A DNA stretch of 64,000 bases from Dactylorhiza incarnata (lineage: Eukaryota; Streptophyta; Magnoliopsida; Asparagales; Orchidaceae), in assembly GCA_033032865.1 (NCBI GenBank), contig JAWHQI010000750.1, forward strand, positions 95,144 to 159,143, given 5' to 3'. Shown here one piece after another: positions 22,990-34,568 of this stretch. Each line of letters begins with the position of its first letter. Within the stretch, counting starts at the first letter, position 1. The notes beneath the pieces were generated by a model. That model saw only the letters and a list, made by a program, of their open reading frames with translations. It was not told where the DNA came from and searched no databases. The translations under genes were made by a program, and so were the position numbers.

Positions 22990-24891
22990 AAATATTAGAA
23001 GGAATTTAGGTTACCTTGGGCCCTTTATTTTTACCATTGCAAGGTTCTATGAAAGAGTAGAAGGGTCTTTCATGATATCCTTTAGGATGACAGAGAATGA
23101 GTTTATCAAACCTTGATTTATTATGTTGGTACTTGAAATGTGTATAAATTGTATCTACATATAATAAATCAGCAGAGTGTTTTATTATTCTATTTTTGGC
23201 TTTAGCCTTTTGATTGTTGTTGTTTATTTTTTTTACATTAGTCTTGCCTAGATGTTTCTTTTCATTGTTTAGAATTACTTTGTTAAGCACAGTTAATTTA
23301 TTTGGATTATTAATATTCTGATCCTTAAATATTGCACTCTTCACATTTGATTGATATTCACTAGGTCTAATAAATATTACTGGATTTTTCCAGGCTGGTC
23401 TACTAGAGACTTCAGTGCTAATGCAAGGGTCTGCTCCTAGACCTAGTGTTTAAATCTCATAGAGAGATTTTGTGTAATAACTTTGAGCTTTTGACTCCTC
23501 CCATTGAGAGAGTCCTCAAAGGCTTTTGCCTTGGTTAGCTCTTCTTTTAATTTTAGATTATCCTTTCTTATCTCTATCAATTTTGTTTCTTTAACCTGAA
23601 TTTTATTTTTATTTCTCAAATCATTATTTATTGAATATAATTCTTCTTTCTTAAGATTTTCTAATTCTTCCCTATTTGCTTCTAACTTTTTTTGAATTTT
23701 GAGAAAATCATTACAAAATTCTTTAAAGCATGTTTTAAAATCATCAGAATTAAAATCAAAATCATCAAACAATGATACATGTTCTTCCTCATCATCTGAG
23801 GATATCCTCAATGCCATCATGCAGGCTGCTTCAACATTTTTTCTTCATCACTCTCCGATGAAGAGGAGCTTGACTCTGCTTCAGAGTCACTCCAGGTTTC
23901 AGCAATGAAACCTTTGCCCTTCTTCTTGTCTTTCCTCCTGAAAGACTTCTTCTTCTCATCTTTGTTGCTGCTCCCGTCCCTTTGTTCCTGTGGGCAATTA
24001 GGGACTATGTGCCCTGGCTTATTGCAGGAGAAGCAAATCACCTCCTTCTTTGGAGTCTTGTCATATCTGGGCTTTGAGCTTCTCTCTCTTCTCCTTGAGT
24101 CTTCTGTCTTGACCCACTTTCTGAATCTCCTTGTTAGGAGGCTGAACATTTCATCTTCAGGAGTGAAGGGCTCTCCTTCAGCAGCTTTCAGAGCAAGGCT
24201 CCTTTGGATAGGAGGTGGAGTTGTCTCTTTTGCTGCTGTTTCAGCTCTACTTTTCAGTAACATCTCATATGATTTAAGCTTTCCTAGCAAAGCATCAGTA
24301 GAGATTTATCTATGGCATATGGACTCTCTGATGGCCCAAATCCTTGAGTCCCATGAGCTTGGGAAGCACATGAGGATCATATCATTGATCTCTGTCAAGG
24401 ATATTTCCTTTTCCAGACTCCTTAGCTTATTGATAATGATGCTGAATCTGTCATACATTCCAGCAACACTTTCATCAGCTTTCTTTTGAAAGTTCTCATA
24501 TTGGGATATGAGAAGGGACTTCATGTCCTTTCTTTCATCAGAACTCCCTTCAACCATTCTGGTAAGAGATTCTCAGATCTCTTTTGCTGATTGACAGTCA
24601 GCTACTTTCTGGAAAATGTCACCTAACATTATGGAAATCAGAAAGTTCATAGCCTTGACATCACATGTCTTCTGCTTCTTCTCAGACTCTATCCATTCAC
24701 TCCTAGGGATAACTTCCAGTGTTGTAGATCCACTGACACCTTTTGACTGGAGATGGGGGACCTTAAAGAATGACATTAAAAATGTCTTTATCAATAGAGT
24801 TCATATACAACTTTATTCTGGCCTTCCAAAATGTGAACTTATTTAGGTTACACACTTGAGGTCTTGTTGATGCATAATCCTTGGAACTCAT
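22990..24891 (-). pseudogene. gag: gag of element B
   Basis: ATG at 24891. Pieces in order: 24794-24573 (UBN2 N-terminal part), 24557-24306 (YENFQKKADESVAGMYDRF), 24290-23817 (DALLGKLKSYEMLL just upstream, basic RRRERSSKPRYDKTP, CCHC knuckle CFSCNKPGHIVPNC, acidic Ser-rich stretch), 23820-23443 (Glu/Lys-rich coiled coil) and 23344-23006, ending GPKVT where A has GPKETWVP. Four or more frameshifts or stops. The long plus-strand ORF 23905-24489 is its antisense shadow. Confidence 0.85.
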
Positions 24892-24980
24892 TTTATTTAG
24901 AAAGTTGTTTTAACTGATTTATAATAAAGAAATGAGAAGAGGAGGTCTTTTGATCAAGATGTTAACATTTTAATGATCAA

Positions 24981-24996
24981 CCTCCCTATGATACCA
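24981..24996 (-). other. Primer-binding site of B
   Basis: Minus strand TGGTATCATAGGGAGG; one base differs from the canonical TGGTATCAGAG, probably decay after insertion. Confidence 0.82.
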
Positions 24997-25202
24997 ATTG
25001 AAAGTACACATTATGCCTCTGAGTATTCTCTAGAGGGGGGGGGGGGGTGGTGAATAGAGTTTAAAAAATTTCTACCCTAATTATGCACACACAATAAAAA
25101 CTTTAAGTATTATGCACCAACAAAACCAAAGATAGAATAAAGTATAAACATGTTGCTAAAAATAAAATATAGAAAACCTAAAGTATGGACAGCAAAAAAA
25201 AT

Positions 25203-26282
25203 TGTTGGATCTGTAGGCGCCCTTAGAGGGGGGGGGGGTGAATAAGGGTTTTAAAAATTTTTGTTGTATTTTGCAATGCTTGAAATAATAAGAGATTAAC
25301 TAGAGAGAAATCAAGTAAAATAATTGAAATCAAATAGAGACATGATTTTATTAATGTGACATGAAGGATTACAAAACTTGATTTCTTATAACGCTATAAA
25401 TCGAAGGCGAATAATAAAATAACTTTTTCATTTTCTATCCTGACTCGTATCCCCACGAACCGGTCACTTTAGCCTATCCTTCCCCGGATACAGCCTCAAG
25501 CCGCTCTAGACAATCCTCCCTCAGATACGACCTCGAGCACCCCCTAGATCTACACCCTAGACCTAGTCGCTAACACGAGGTGAATTCCTCCCTAAGTCCT
25601 ACCCAGTCCTAGTCTTCAACATAAGGCAAATTTACTACACGATTACAAAAGAGATGAAAATAATTAACAACAATAATAAAAACTCCCTCTTGAAGAATGT
25701 CTGAAGTTGGAGATGAAGAACCGTTGCAGAATAAGCGTTGTTGAAGCGATCGTTGTTTGGATCCGTCGTGAAGAAATCCTCCATTAGAAATTCACGGAAC
25801 TTTGGTGGGAGATCACTTTTCGGCAGAATAAGGATCTGGAATTTTAACACTTAACCTCTCTCAAACTTGTGTGATAAAAACGAGAGAAGAGGGGTCCTTT
25901 TATATCCTTGTAGCTAGCGCCTGCGCTAGCGCTACCGCCGGTGCTATCCCGGATTAAGAAACATCCTCCGCATCCGTATATTCATTCCAAGGAAACCTTT
26001 CTAAAAATCCACACTACCGTCAGCGCTATCCGCTACCGCCTGGTGCTATCACCGTTTATACTTGCCGCCTGAACTTGCCTAATTATAGCTAGCGCCCGCG
26101 CTAGGTGCTACCGCCGGTGCTAGTGGACATGTTGGAATTCTGGCTTCAAACTTGGGGGCAACCTTCTTATGTTATCCTTGAGGCATATGGACTTATTTCC
26201 TGCACACTTAAACACAAAAGATCAAATACACATAGGATTGTTATTCTCAAACCTAGGAGATGCAGAAGACTATGTTCCAACA
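25203..26282 (-). repeat. 3' LTR of C
   Basis: G-tract hairpin with stem CCCTTA/TAAGGG (25220-25225, 25243-25248). The U3 array of GCTAGCGC/GCTACCGCC motifs (about 25912-26125) includes an 18-bp inverted repeat at 25913-25930 with 8-bp arms. ORFs 25635-25850 and 26105-26341 are unsupported. Confidence 0.93.
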
Positions 26283-28477
26283 AACTCCCCATTTTGATAA
26301 TAACAAATCCATTAATGATAAATCAGAGCATTAATATATAAGCATGATGAAACCTACTTGCGTGTGTGAGCGATGACTTAGGATAATTATCGTTTTAGGT
26401 ATTTAGAATTGCTCCTCCTAAATACATGCTCCCCCTATATGAATGCTCCCCTTATATGTAAGCTATCATCTTAAGAATTAAACATGTTTAGTTCTTCCCC
26501 ATTTGATAGCGGTTTTATTTATCATGTTAGTTCTCCCCCTTTTGTTATTAGCAAAAGTGGGCTAAGGAAGCAATAAACATAAAAAAGAGGATTTTTTTTG
26601 AGTAAAAGATAAGACATGATCGAGCTTTTTAGAAGAAATGAAATGAAAAGGTGTTTTAGCATAAAATTTTTCATAGAATAAATCAGTTTTTTTAGCGTAA
26701 AGAGAACAATATAAAATTTACCAAGCAAGTCTACCACTTGTTGAAGAAAAGGAATTTTGAGTTTTAAGACTTGAGATAAGCATGAAAAACTCAAGGTAAA
26801 AGTTATATAGTAATGTTGCAGAAGACTTATAGAAATACAAGAAACATCTTTATGTAAACATGACGATTTATTGGGAGAAATATGAGTTTAAGTCCAAAAT
26901 AAGAAGATGTTTTTTGTAAATCATTTTTCTCTTAAAATCTATAAGTTTGACAAAAAAGTAACCAAGCATGAAAGAAGGATATCAAAAAGAAACTACTACA
27001 ATGTTATTTCAATTCACAAATTCAAGACAAACAAACTTTGTAGAGAGCATGCTAGATTATCTAGTGCATTTCATATATAAAGAGAGTATAGAATTGACAT
27101 TAGGATCCAATACTTATGAGAAGAAGTGTTATGGAAGATAATGATGTGCACATAAGTATATTTTGAAGAGAGTAAACAAGCGATTTAATCAAAAAATACA
27201 AGATATATGTAGAGTAAAGTGCACAATAAAATACGAATAATTTTACTTCCACACACTTCAATGCACATCGAAAAGAATAAGTGTAAAAAAGCTTATGGTT
27301 TGCACAAGACACTTTACTATTCTTTCCAAGGTGCTCAACCTCATAATGCTCATTAAGACTTATCGGGAGGTTCAAGTAGTGCTTGCCGGAGTTATCTTTG
27401 TCAATTTATTTCATGATTTTTTTGTTTTGTACAAAGTTCTCTGAATACACTTGTTTTGCAAACCAATGAAATTTTGAAAGCACAACCACTTTTCTTAATT
27501 TTAATAGTGCAAATAAATATAGTGTAGGTATGATACTTGTGCAATTTTAATTTATTATACAATTACAATACACAAGCAAACATTCTTAGATTAAAAACAT
27601 ATGTAGACTATGCCAAAATAGGTGAGTGAATAAAAATCATTATCAACCATAAAACATTTACACATACTTAGAGGCATGTTAAGCTTGGTTCTACACAACT
27701 TTTTCAAAATAATTGATGCATATGTGATTAGATATATCAAAGCATGATAAAAAGTAATGTTCAATGTAGTTTGAAAAGGATGAATTGCAACATTGTAGAA
27801 GGTCTAAATGATAGATTAAACCATGCTTGATATTCACAATAAAGTTCATACAGTTTTTTTGATATTTTGAAAAATAATTTTGTTTCAAATTTGAACTCTT
27901 ATAATTGATCATGGACTTCTCGAGGTCTACCCTGTGAGGGGTTCACACCGGTACTAGGAGATGTGATGGGGTGACATGCCAAATCTCCCTTTCACAAGAT
28001 ACATGTAAATAGAAAAGTTAAGTTCAAAACATAATTTTTTGATAATTTTTTATGTTTTATATTTTTGTATTTGATTTTTGCATATTGAAATAGAAATCAA
28101 ACAAATAAACAAAGAAAAGAAGAGAAAACAAAGATTTTTTGTAATTTGGCTCTTGTATTTTTGAATTTTAATTTTTCAAAAATCAATTAAAGGCAGAAAT
28201 ACAAAAATAAGTAGTACATATAATAGAACATATTTTTAGGGATTTTAAGAAAATTGAAAAATACCGAAAATCGGACAGGTTCGCTAGCGCGCCAAATAGT
28301 ACACTAAATTTCATGATTTTGAAAAATCTAATTTTTGATATTGATTAAGTGTCCAAAGATTAGTTTCATGCAAAAATTTCAGAAGATTTGAAGATGTTTA
28401 GATAGGTAAAAATTGCATAAAAAGATTGCGTTTATGAATGTGACTTAAAAAGAAAGAACTAGGACACCTAATTCAAG
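26283..28477. other. Non-coding region between pol and 3' LTR of C
   Basis: A/T-rich, without a credible ORF. Next to the LTR are the PPT (about 26283-26296) and further PPT-like tracts at 26429-26436, 26446-26453, 26494-26502 and 26532-26542. At 27911-27998 it holds the third copy of the 85-bp module also found in H. Small minus-strand ORFs (26522-26794, 27100-27375, 27691-27912) look random. Confidence 0.7.
27911..27998. repeat. 85-bp conserved module, copy 3 (in C)
   Basis: Begins ATGGACTTCTCGAGG, contains CCGGTACTAGGAGATGTGAT and ends CTCCCTTTCACAAG. Same orientation relative to its element as the two copies in H. Confidence 0.75.
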
Positions 28478-29395
28478 TCATAGTAATCGAAATCTTGCAT
28501 CGGGAAGAGGTTTAGCGAATATGTCAGCAAGTTGGGAGTCCATACCAATGAAACTTACTTTTATATGTTCTTTCTTAATATGATCCCCAATGAAGTGATG
28601 ACGAGCATCTATGTGTTTGGATCTAGAGTGGTGTACGACATTGTTTGTAAGATCTATGACACTTTTGTTGTCACATTTGAGATCAATGTTTTTGAGATGA
28701 AAACCAAAGTTCTCTAGAGTTTGGCTCATCCAAAAATCTTGTGCACAACAACTCCCAAGAGCGATGTATTCGGCCTCCATGGTGGAGAGTGCAACCGAAG
28801 ATTGTTTCCTACTAGACCATGCAACTAATGAGGGTCCTAAAAAGTGACAAGTACCGTTGGTGTCTTTTCGATCTAGTGAACATCCGGCGTAATCCGAATT
28901 GGAATAGTCGTGTAGTGTAAATGAATTATTGTGTGGATACCATAATCCTAATTTAGATGACCCTAATAAATATCTAAAAATGCGTTTTACCGCTATTAAA
29001 TGAGATTCTATTGGATTGGCTTGAAAGAGAGCACATAAACATACGACAAACATTATATCAGGTCTAGAAACACTTAAGTAAAGAAGAGATCCAATCGTAC
29101 CTCTATATAAAGTTTGATTGACAGAAATTCCAGATTAATCTTTTCATAGTTTTAAAGAAGCACTCATAGGAGTAGAAGCTTGTTTAAGATTTTCAAATCC
29201 AAATCGTTTAAACATATCATGGACATATTTTGTTTGGCAGATAAAAATATCATCATTTCGTTGTGAAATTTGAAAATCAAGAAAATAAGAGAGTTCTCCT
29301 ACAAGGCTCATTTCAAATTCATTTTTCATTACTAAGACAACTTCATTACACAACTCTTCATTGGTGCCTCCAAAAATGATATCATCAACATATAT
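28478..29395 (-). pseudogene. pol: C pol: RT palm C-terminal part and RNase H
   Basis: Starts with the RT catalytic box YVDDIIFGG directly after a stop codon at about 29396, then 29353-29144 (GELSYFLDFQISQ). After a short gap with stops come 29053-28478 with the copia RNase H: DYSNSDYAGCSLDRKDTNG, VAWSSRKQSSVALSTMEAEY and KHIDARHHFI near the end. These are the D-E-D and His segments that degrade RNA in RNA/DNA hybrids. The frame ends with a stop at 28478. Confidence 0.9.
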
Positions 29396-29929
29396 TTATA
29401 AAATAATTAAATCGTTATTATTATGTTTAATGAAGAGTGTGTTGTCCGCACTTCCCATGACATAACCATGCTTTAATAAAAATGATGTAAGTATTTCATA
29501 CCATGCACGGGGCGCTTGTTTTAAACCATAAAGCGCTTTTTCTAATTTATAAACATGATTTGAAAATTTTTTATTTATAAAACCGGGGGGTTGTTCTACA
29601 TAAACTTCTTCTTTTATAAACCCATTTAGAAAAGCACTTTTAACATCCATTTGAAATAGTTTTATTCTTTTAAAATACGTGAATGCCAAAAATATTCGTA
29701 TCGATTCTAAGCGAGCAATGAGCGCAAAAGTTTCTTCAAAATCTATCCCCTCGATTTGAGAAAAACCTTGAGCGACTAAGCGAGCTTTATTTCTTATAAT
29801 TCTAGATTCACCATCTAATTTATTTTTAAAAATCCTTTTTACGCCAACAACAGGATGATTAGATGGACGTTCTACTAGATTCCAAACTTTTTTTCTTTCA
29901 AATTGATCTAACTCTTCATTCATAGTCAA
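29396..29929 (-). pseudogene. pol: C pol: reverse transcriptase, N-terminal part
   Basis: Copia RT (RVT_2): [37 protein letters not shown] (motif around RT domain 1), [18 protein letters not shown] with the first catalytic Asp, PPGF, and [14 protein letters not shown]. It ends at a TAA immediately before YVDD, most simply a Gln-to-stop change. Apart from single stops the frame from integrase through RNase H is preserved, so the copy is fairly young. Confidence 0.92.
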
Positions 29930-29932
29930 AAA

Positions 29933-31260
29933 TCAAAATTCGTCATTTAAAGCGGTTGAAACATTTTTAGGTTCAATTTCAGAGACAAAGCAAATATTTG
30001 AAAATGTTTCATGAAGAGAAGATCGAGTTCTTACCCCAATAGAAGGTTCCCCAATAACTAGCTCTTTTGGATGATTCTTTGAGAAGTTTAAGATGCTTGG
30101 AGACACATATTCATCTTCCTTGACCTCCTCCTCCTCCTCTTTGGAAGGTTCCTCTGCGTCGTGCTTCAAAGATGGCAAAGGTTCGTCATTTGCACCTGTA
30201 GGAAATTTTTCTTCACAAGGAATAAATTCATCAAATTTTATATTAATAGACTCTTCAACCTTACTCGTTCTTTTGTTAAATATTCTATAGGCTTTACTAG
30301 TTGAAGAGTATCCAAGAAATATTCCTTCATCACATTTTTCATCAAACTTTTCTAAGGCATCTTTTGTATTGAGAATAAAACATTTACATCCAAATACTTT
30401 AAAATATGATACGTTAGGTTTCTTTTGATAGTATTGTTCATACAGTGTGAGATTTAAAGATGGACAAAGCATGACTCTATTCATTACATAACATGATGTG
30501 CTTACGGCTTCGGGCCAAAAAGACTTAGGTAATTTATATTCAGATAACATACTATGTGCTAGTTCTTGAATTGTCCTATTCTTTGTTTCTAAAACACCAT
30601 TTTGTTGGGGTTTGCGAGGAGCAGAGAATTCATGCTTAATACCTAACATTTTGCAAAAAGATTTAAAATTTTCATTTTCAAATTCTCCTCCATGATCTGA
30701 GCGAATGTATTTTATTTTTAAATCTAGTTCATTTTGAATACGAGTACATAGTTTTGAAAATTCGCAAAACGCATCAGATTTGGAAGAGATAAATAAGGAC
30801 CAACAATATCTAGATAAATCATCTATTAGAACAAAAGTACATATTCTACCACCAAGACTTGCGGTGCTAACGGGGCCAAAAAGATCCATATGAATTAATT
30901 GCAAAGGTCTTGTAGTAGAAATTTCATTTTTTCTTTTAAAAGAAGATTTAGTAAATTTTCCTTTTTGACATGGAGGACATAGTGAAGATAAATTTCCATT
31001 TAATCTAGACAATCCTCTAATCAATTCCTTTTTGGCTAGTTATAAAATGAGTTTTGTACTAGCATGACCTAAACGTCTATGTCATAGTGCTAACTCATCA
31101 TTTTTAGTTATAAAACATTTTATAGATGATTTGGAAAGATCATGAAAGGAAACTACATATACGTTGTGAGTTCTAGGTGCAGTTAGTAAAATATCTTTTG
31201 TGTTAGGATTAGATATTTTGCAAAGATTTGTGGATGACTCAAATAAAACATCTAATCCTT
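29933..31260 (-). pseudogene. pol: C pol: integrase
   Basis: 31260-31025 shows decayed pre-integrase sequence (HRRLGHAS-like with stops). The ORF 31024-29933 has a zinc-binding CPPCQKGK; the DDE core with HMDLFGPV (D), YIRSDHGGEFEN (D) and QQNGVLETKNRT (E, usually GVVERKNR); then FWPEAVSTSCYVMNR and FKVFGCKCF. The C-terminal part is acidic. A TGA at the end separates it from RT where related proteins have Trp. It inserts element cDNA in the nucleus. Confidence 0.93.
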
Positions 31261-31270
31261 TATCACACAG

Positions 31271-31510
31271 TTAACTAATAGATATTAAGTTATGTTTTAA
31301 TCTTTTTACATAAAGAACATTAGAGATAGCAAAGGATTCGTTACCCATTGTACCGACTCCCATGATCCTTCCTTTACCATTATCACCAAAGGTTATGATC
31401 CCTCCCTTCTTTTTTTCTAGGCTAAGGAACTTTGCTTTGTTGCCTGTCATATGCTTGGAGCAGCCCGAGTCCAAGTACCATACGTCCTCCGTTTCCTTAG
31501 CCTTCCTGCA
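31271..31510 (-). pseudogene. C aspartic protease
   Basis: WYLDSGCSKHMTG at the upstream end is the copia protease active-site block (D-S-G), followed by FGDNGKGRIMGVGT and ISNVLYVKRLKHNLISIS, a typical C-terminal end. It cuts the Gag-Pol polyprotein. It is followed by a stop before the pre-integrase region. Confidence 0.9.
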
Positions 31511-31569
31511 AATCTAGAAAGAGGATGATAGTAAAGATCTGGATACCCAAGAGGTACCACCCATAGAAT

Positions 31570-33439
31570 AAGTGGAGGACTTAGGTACCCAGATTTGCTT
31601 TAAAGATCCCAGTTTTATTTTCCTGCAGAAGCTAGATGTGTGTCCAAACCTATGACAGTTTGTACACGAAATAAAGGGGGTTCAGACCCTTTTCTGAAAT
31701 TCTACATTGTTCTTACTAGATGAGGTTTGATTTTTAGAAAAAATAGAAGATTTTTTGTATGATAGGCTACCGCCAGCGTTAGTGTCTAGAGCCGGGCGGT
31801 AACTAACACTTTGATATCCGAGCCCAAATTTTCTAGAGCCATAACATTGGTTCCCCAAAATCATGTCAAGAGATTTTTGACCAATTCCAAATTTTTTGAT
31901 GGCCATATTGAGGTCATGAGTTTGTTTTTTAAGAGATGAATTTTCTTTTACAAGCATGACACATTTATTTTCAAAGCCCTTTTGTTATTTTCAATTTGTA
32001 AGAGAGAGGTTTTTAGTTTTCTTTCTAAGTCCCCCTTTTCTCTTGTAAGAGCTTTGATTTGTGAGAGGGCCTTAGAAAGAGAAACATCAAGATCTTTTGC
32101 TTACATAAGGAGTGTTCACACTCTTGTCATGAAACCTTTCTCTTTTCCAAGGAAATTAATTTTTTAGTAAGCTTATGATTTTCTTTGATAAGAGATTCAT
32201 TTTCACGATTTAAAATAATATTATCTTCTATACTTTTATTATAAGCTTTGCAGGTTAAAACAAATTCATCATAGAATTCTTCGAGGGTGGGAAGAGTTAC
32301 CTCAGTGTCACTAAGAACACTGGTGTCGTCATTATTGTCTTTTTCAATCAAGCATAATTTTGCTTCCTCTTCGCTGCTTGACTCAGATCCGCTTGATTCT
32401 TCAGAGGAAGAATCATCCTATATTGCAGCTTTCAGCACCTTCTTTTTCTCCTTCCCTTTGTATCGTTTTTCTTTTTGCTCCTTTAGATACTTCGGGCACT
32501 GGCTTCGAATGTACCCGGTCTTCCTGCAGTGAAAGCACTCCGGTGGCGGTCGTTCTTCTTTGTCTTCACTTTCCTTTTCTTTCTTTGATGAAGAGGATGA
32601 CCCTTTTTGTCGAGCATCCTTATGGAAGAATTTCTGGAAGGTGTTCCTTCTTTCCGGAGTTCTAATGAATTTTTTGAAGTTCTTGACCAGGAGACCTTCT
32701 TCATCTTCATCATCATCTTCATTGCTCTCCTTCTTCGATTTTAGTGCCAACGCCTATTTCTTTGGCTCCTTGATGTATTCTTCATATTGAATCTGGAGTT
32801 CAACCTCATGGGTTTTGAGATTCCCAATGAGATTCTCGATCTGGAGCGTTCTTAGGTTGTGTGACTCCGAGATGGCTGTCACCTTTGGATTGAACCTCGG
32901 AGGTAGAGAGCGAATAATTTTTCTGACCAAGTCGCCGTCGGAGTTGATCTTTCCAAGAGCTTTTGAAGCGTTGACGATCTTGGTGAAGTGTGTGTACATC
33001 GAGTTGATGTCTTCTTTAGCATCCATCCTGAATTTTTCATATTCCGATTCCAGTTGGAATAGCTTTGCATCTTTCACCTACGATGTACCTTCATGAGTAA
33101 CTTTTAATTGGTTCCAAATATCATAATAAGTTATACATGCAGAAATTCGATTAAATTCAGTTCGATTTAAAGCACAATATAAAGCGTCATTGCCTTTGCA
33201 TTATTTTTGCATTTGAGTTTATCGCTATCATCCCATTTATCCTTTGGTTTTTCTAAGGTAGCCTCTCCTACTACAATTGTAAGAGGAGAGTACTGAACTT
33301 CTACCATGTTCCATACTTCTATATCCATGGTCATAAGAAAACACATCCTAGATTTCCAGTAGTTGAAATCTGACCCAGTAAAATGAGGTTGTCTACTAAC
33401 ACCTTGACCCTCGGGAAAAGCGAGATCATGAGACGTCAT
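31570..33439 (-). pseudogene. gag: C gag polyprotein, broken into five pieces
   Basis: ATG at 33439 (MTSHDLAFPEGQG). Pieces: 33439-33167 (FTGSDFNYWKSRM), 33077-32754 (UBN2-like YEKFRMDAKEDINSMYTHF, IIRSLPPRFNPKVTAI), 32750-32418 (acidic and basic stretches and a CCHC-type knuckle CFHCRKTGYIRSQC whose His is Tyr), 32351-32127 (coiled coil), 31957-31682, then a second knuckle CTNCHRFGHTSSFC near 31670 and the box KQIWVPK just before the protease. Plus-strand ORFs at 32287-33096 are shadows. Confidence 0.9.
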
Positions 33440-33472
33440 TATTCCCGGTTGTTAGACCATTTTGGAATAAAA

Positions 33473-33488
33473 CCTACCTCTGATACCA
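33473..33488 (-). other. Primer-binding site of C
   Basis: Minus strand TGGTATCAGAGGTAGG, 2 nt from the LTR edge at 33491. Confidence 0.93.
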
Positions 33489-33490
33489 CT

Positions 33491-34568
33491 TGTTGGATCT
33501 GTAGACGCCCTTAGAGGGGGGGGGGTGATTAAGGGTTTTAAAAGCTTTTGTTGTATTTTGCAATGCTTGAAATAATAAAAGATTAACTAGAGAGAAATCA
33601 AGTAAAAAATTGAAATCAAATAGAGACATAATTTTATTAATGTGAAATGAAGGATTGCAAAACATGATTTCTTATAACGCTAGAAATCGAAGGGGAATAA
33701 TAAAATGATTTTTTCATTTTCTATCCCGACTCGTATCCCCACGAACCAATGGCTTTAGCCTATCCTTCCCCGGATACGGCCTCAAGCCGCTCTAGCCAAT
33801 CCTCCCTCAGATAAGGCTTCGAGCACCCCTAGATCTACACCCTAGACCTAGTCGCCAATACGAGGCAAATTTCTCCCTAAGTCCTATCCAGACCTAGTCG
33901 TCAACAAAAGACAAATTTACTACACGATTACAAAAGAGATGAAAATAATTAACAATAATAATAATAACTCCCTCTTGAAGAACTTCTGAAGTTGGAGACG
34001 AAGAACCGCTGTAAAATAAGCATTGTTGAAGCGATCGTCGTTTGGATCCGACGTGAAGAAATCCTCCTTTAGAAATTCACAGAACTTTGGTGGGAGATCA
34101 CTTTTCGCCAGAATAAGGCTTTGGAATTTTAACACTCAACCTCTCTCAAACTTGTGTGATAAAAATGAGAGAAGCGGGGTCCTTTTATAGCCTTGTAGCT
34201 AGCGCCTGCGCTAGCGCTACCACCGGTGCTATCCCAGATTAGGAAATATCCTCTGCGTGCGTATATTCATTCCAAGGAAACCTTTCTAAAAATCCGCGCT
34301 ACCGCTAGTGCTTTCTGTTATCGCCTGGCACTATCGCCTTCTATACTTGTCGCCTGAACTTGCCTAATCAGAGCTAGCGCCCGTGCTAGGTGCTACCGCC
34401 GGCGCTAGTGGACATGTTGAAATTCTGGATTCAAACTTGTGGGCAACTTTTTTATGTTATCCTTAAGTCATATGGACTTGTTTCTTGCATACTTAAACAC
34501 ACAAGATCAAATACACATAGAATTTGTTATTCTCAAACCTAGGAGATGCGGAAGACCATGTTCCAACA
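33491..34568 (-). repeat. 5' LTR of C
   Basis: Same features as 25203-26282: CCCTTA/TAAGGG stem around the G-tract (33508-33513, 33530-33535) and GCTAGCGC inverted repeat at 34198-34215. A 2-bp length difference from the other LTR suggests a young insertion. Confidence 0.93.

Larger units (their letters stand above)
25203..34568 (-). mobile_element. Sirevirus-like Ty1/copia element C, full length
   Basis: LTRs 25203-26282 (1080 bp) and 33491-34568 (1078 bp), starts TGTTGGATCTGTAG and ends GTTCCAACA, perfect TSD AAAAT (25198-25202, 34569-34573). The sense strand carries PBS, gag, protease, integrase, RT and RNase H in copia order, with scattered stops. A 2.2 kb non-coding region with several PPT-like tracts lies between pol and the 3' LTR, a trait I associate with Sireviruses (established knowledge; lineage assignment is inference). 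Confidence 0.95.

Noticed and set aside
23905..24489. 194-residue plus-strand ORF as a gene
   Set aside because: It is the antisense of the B gag, which has the recognisable knuckle and domains on the minus strand.
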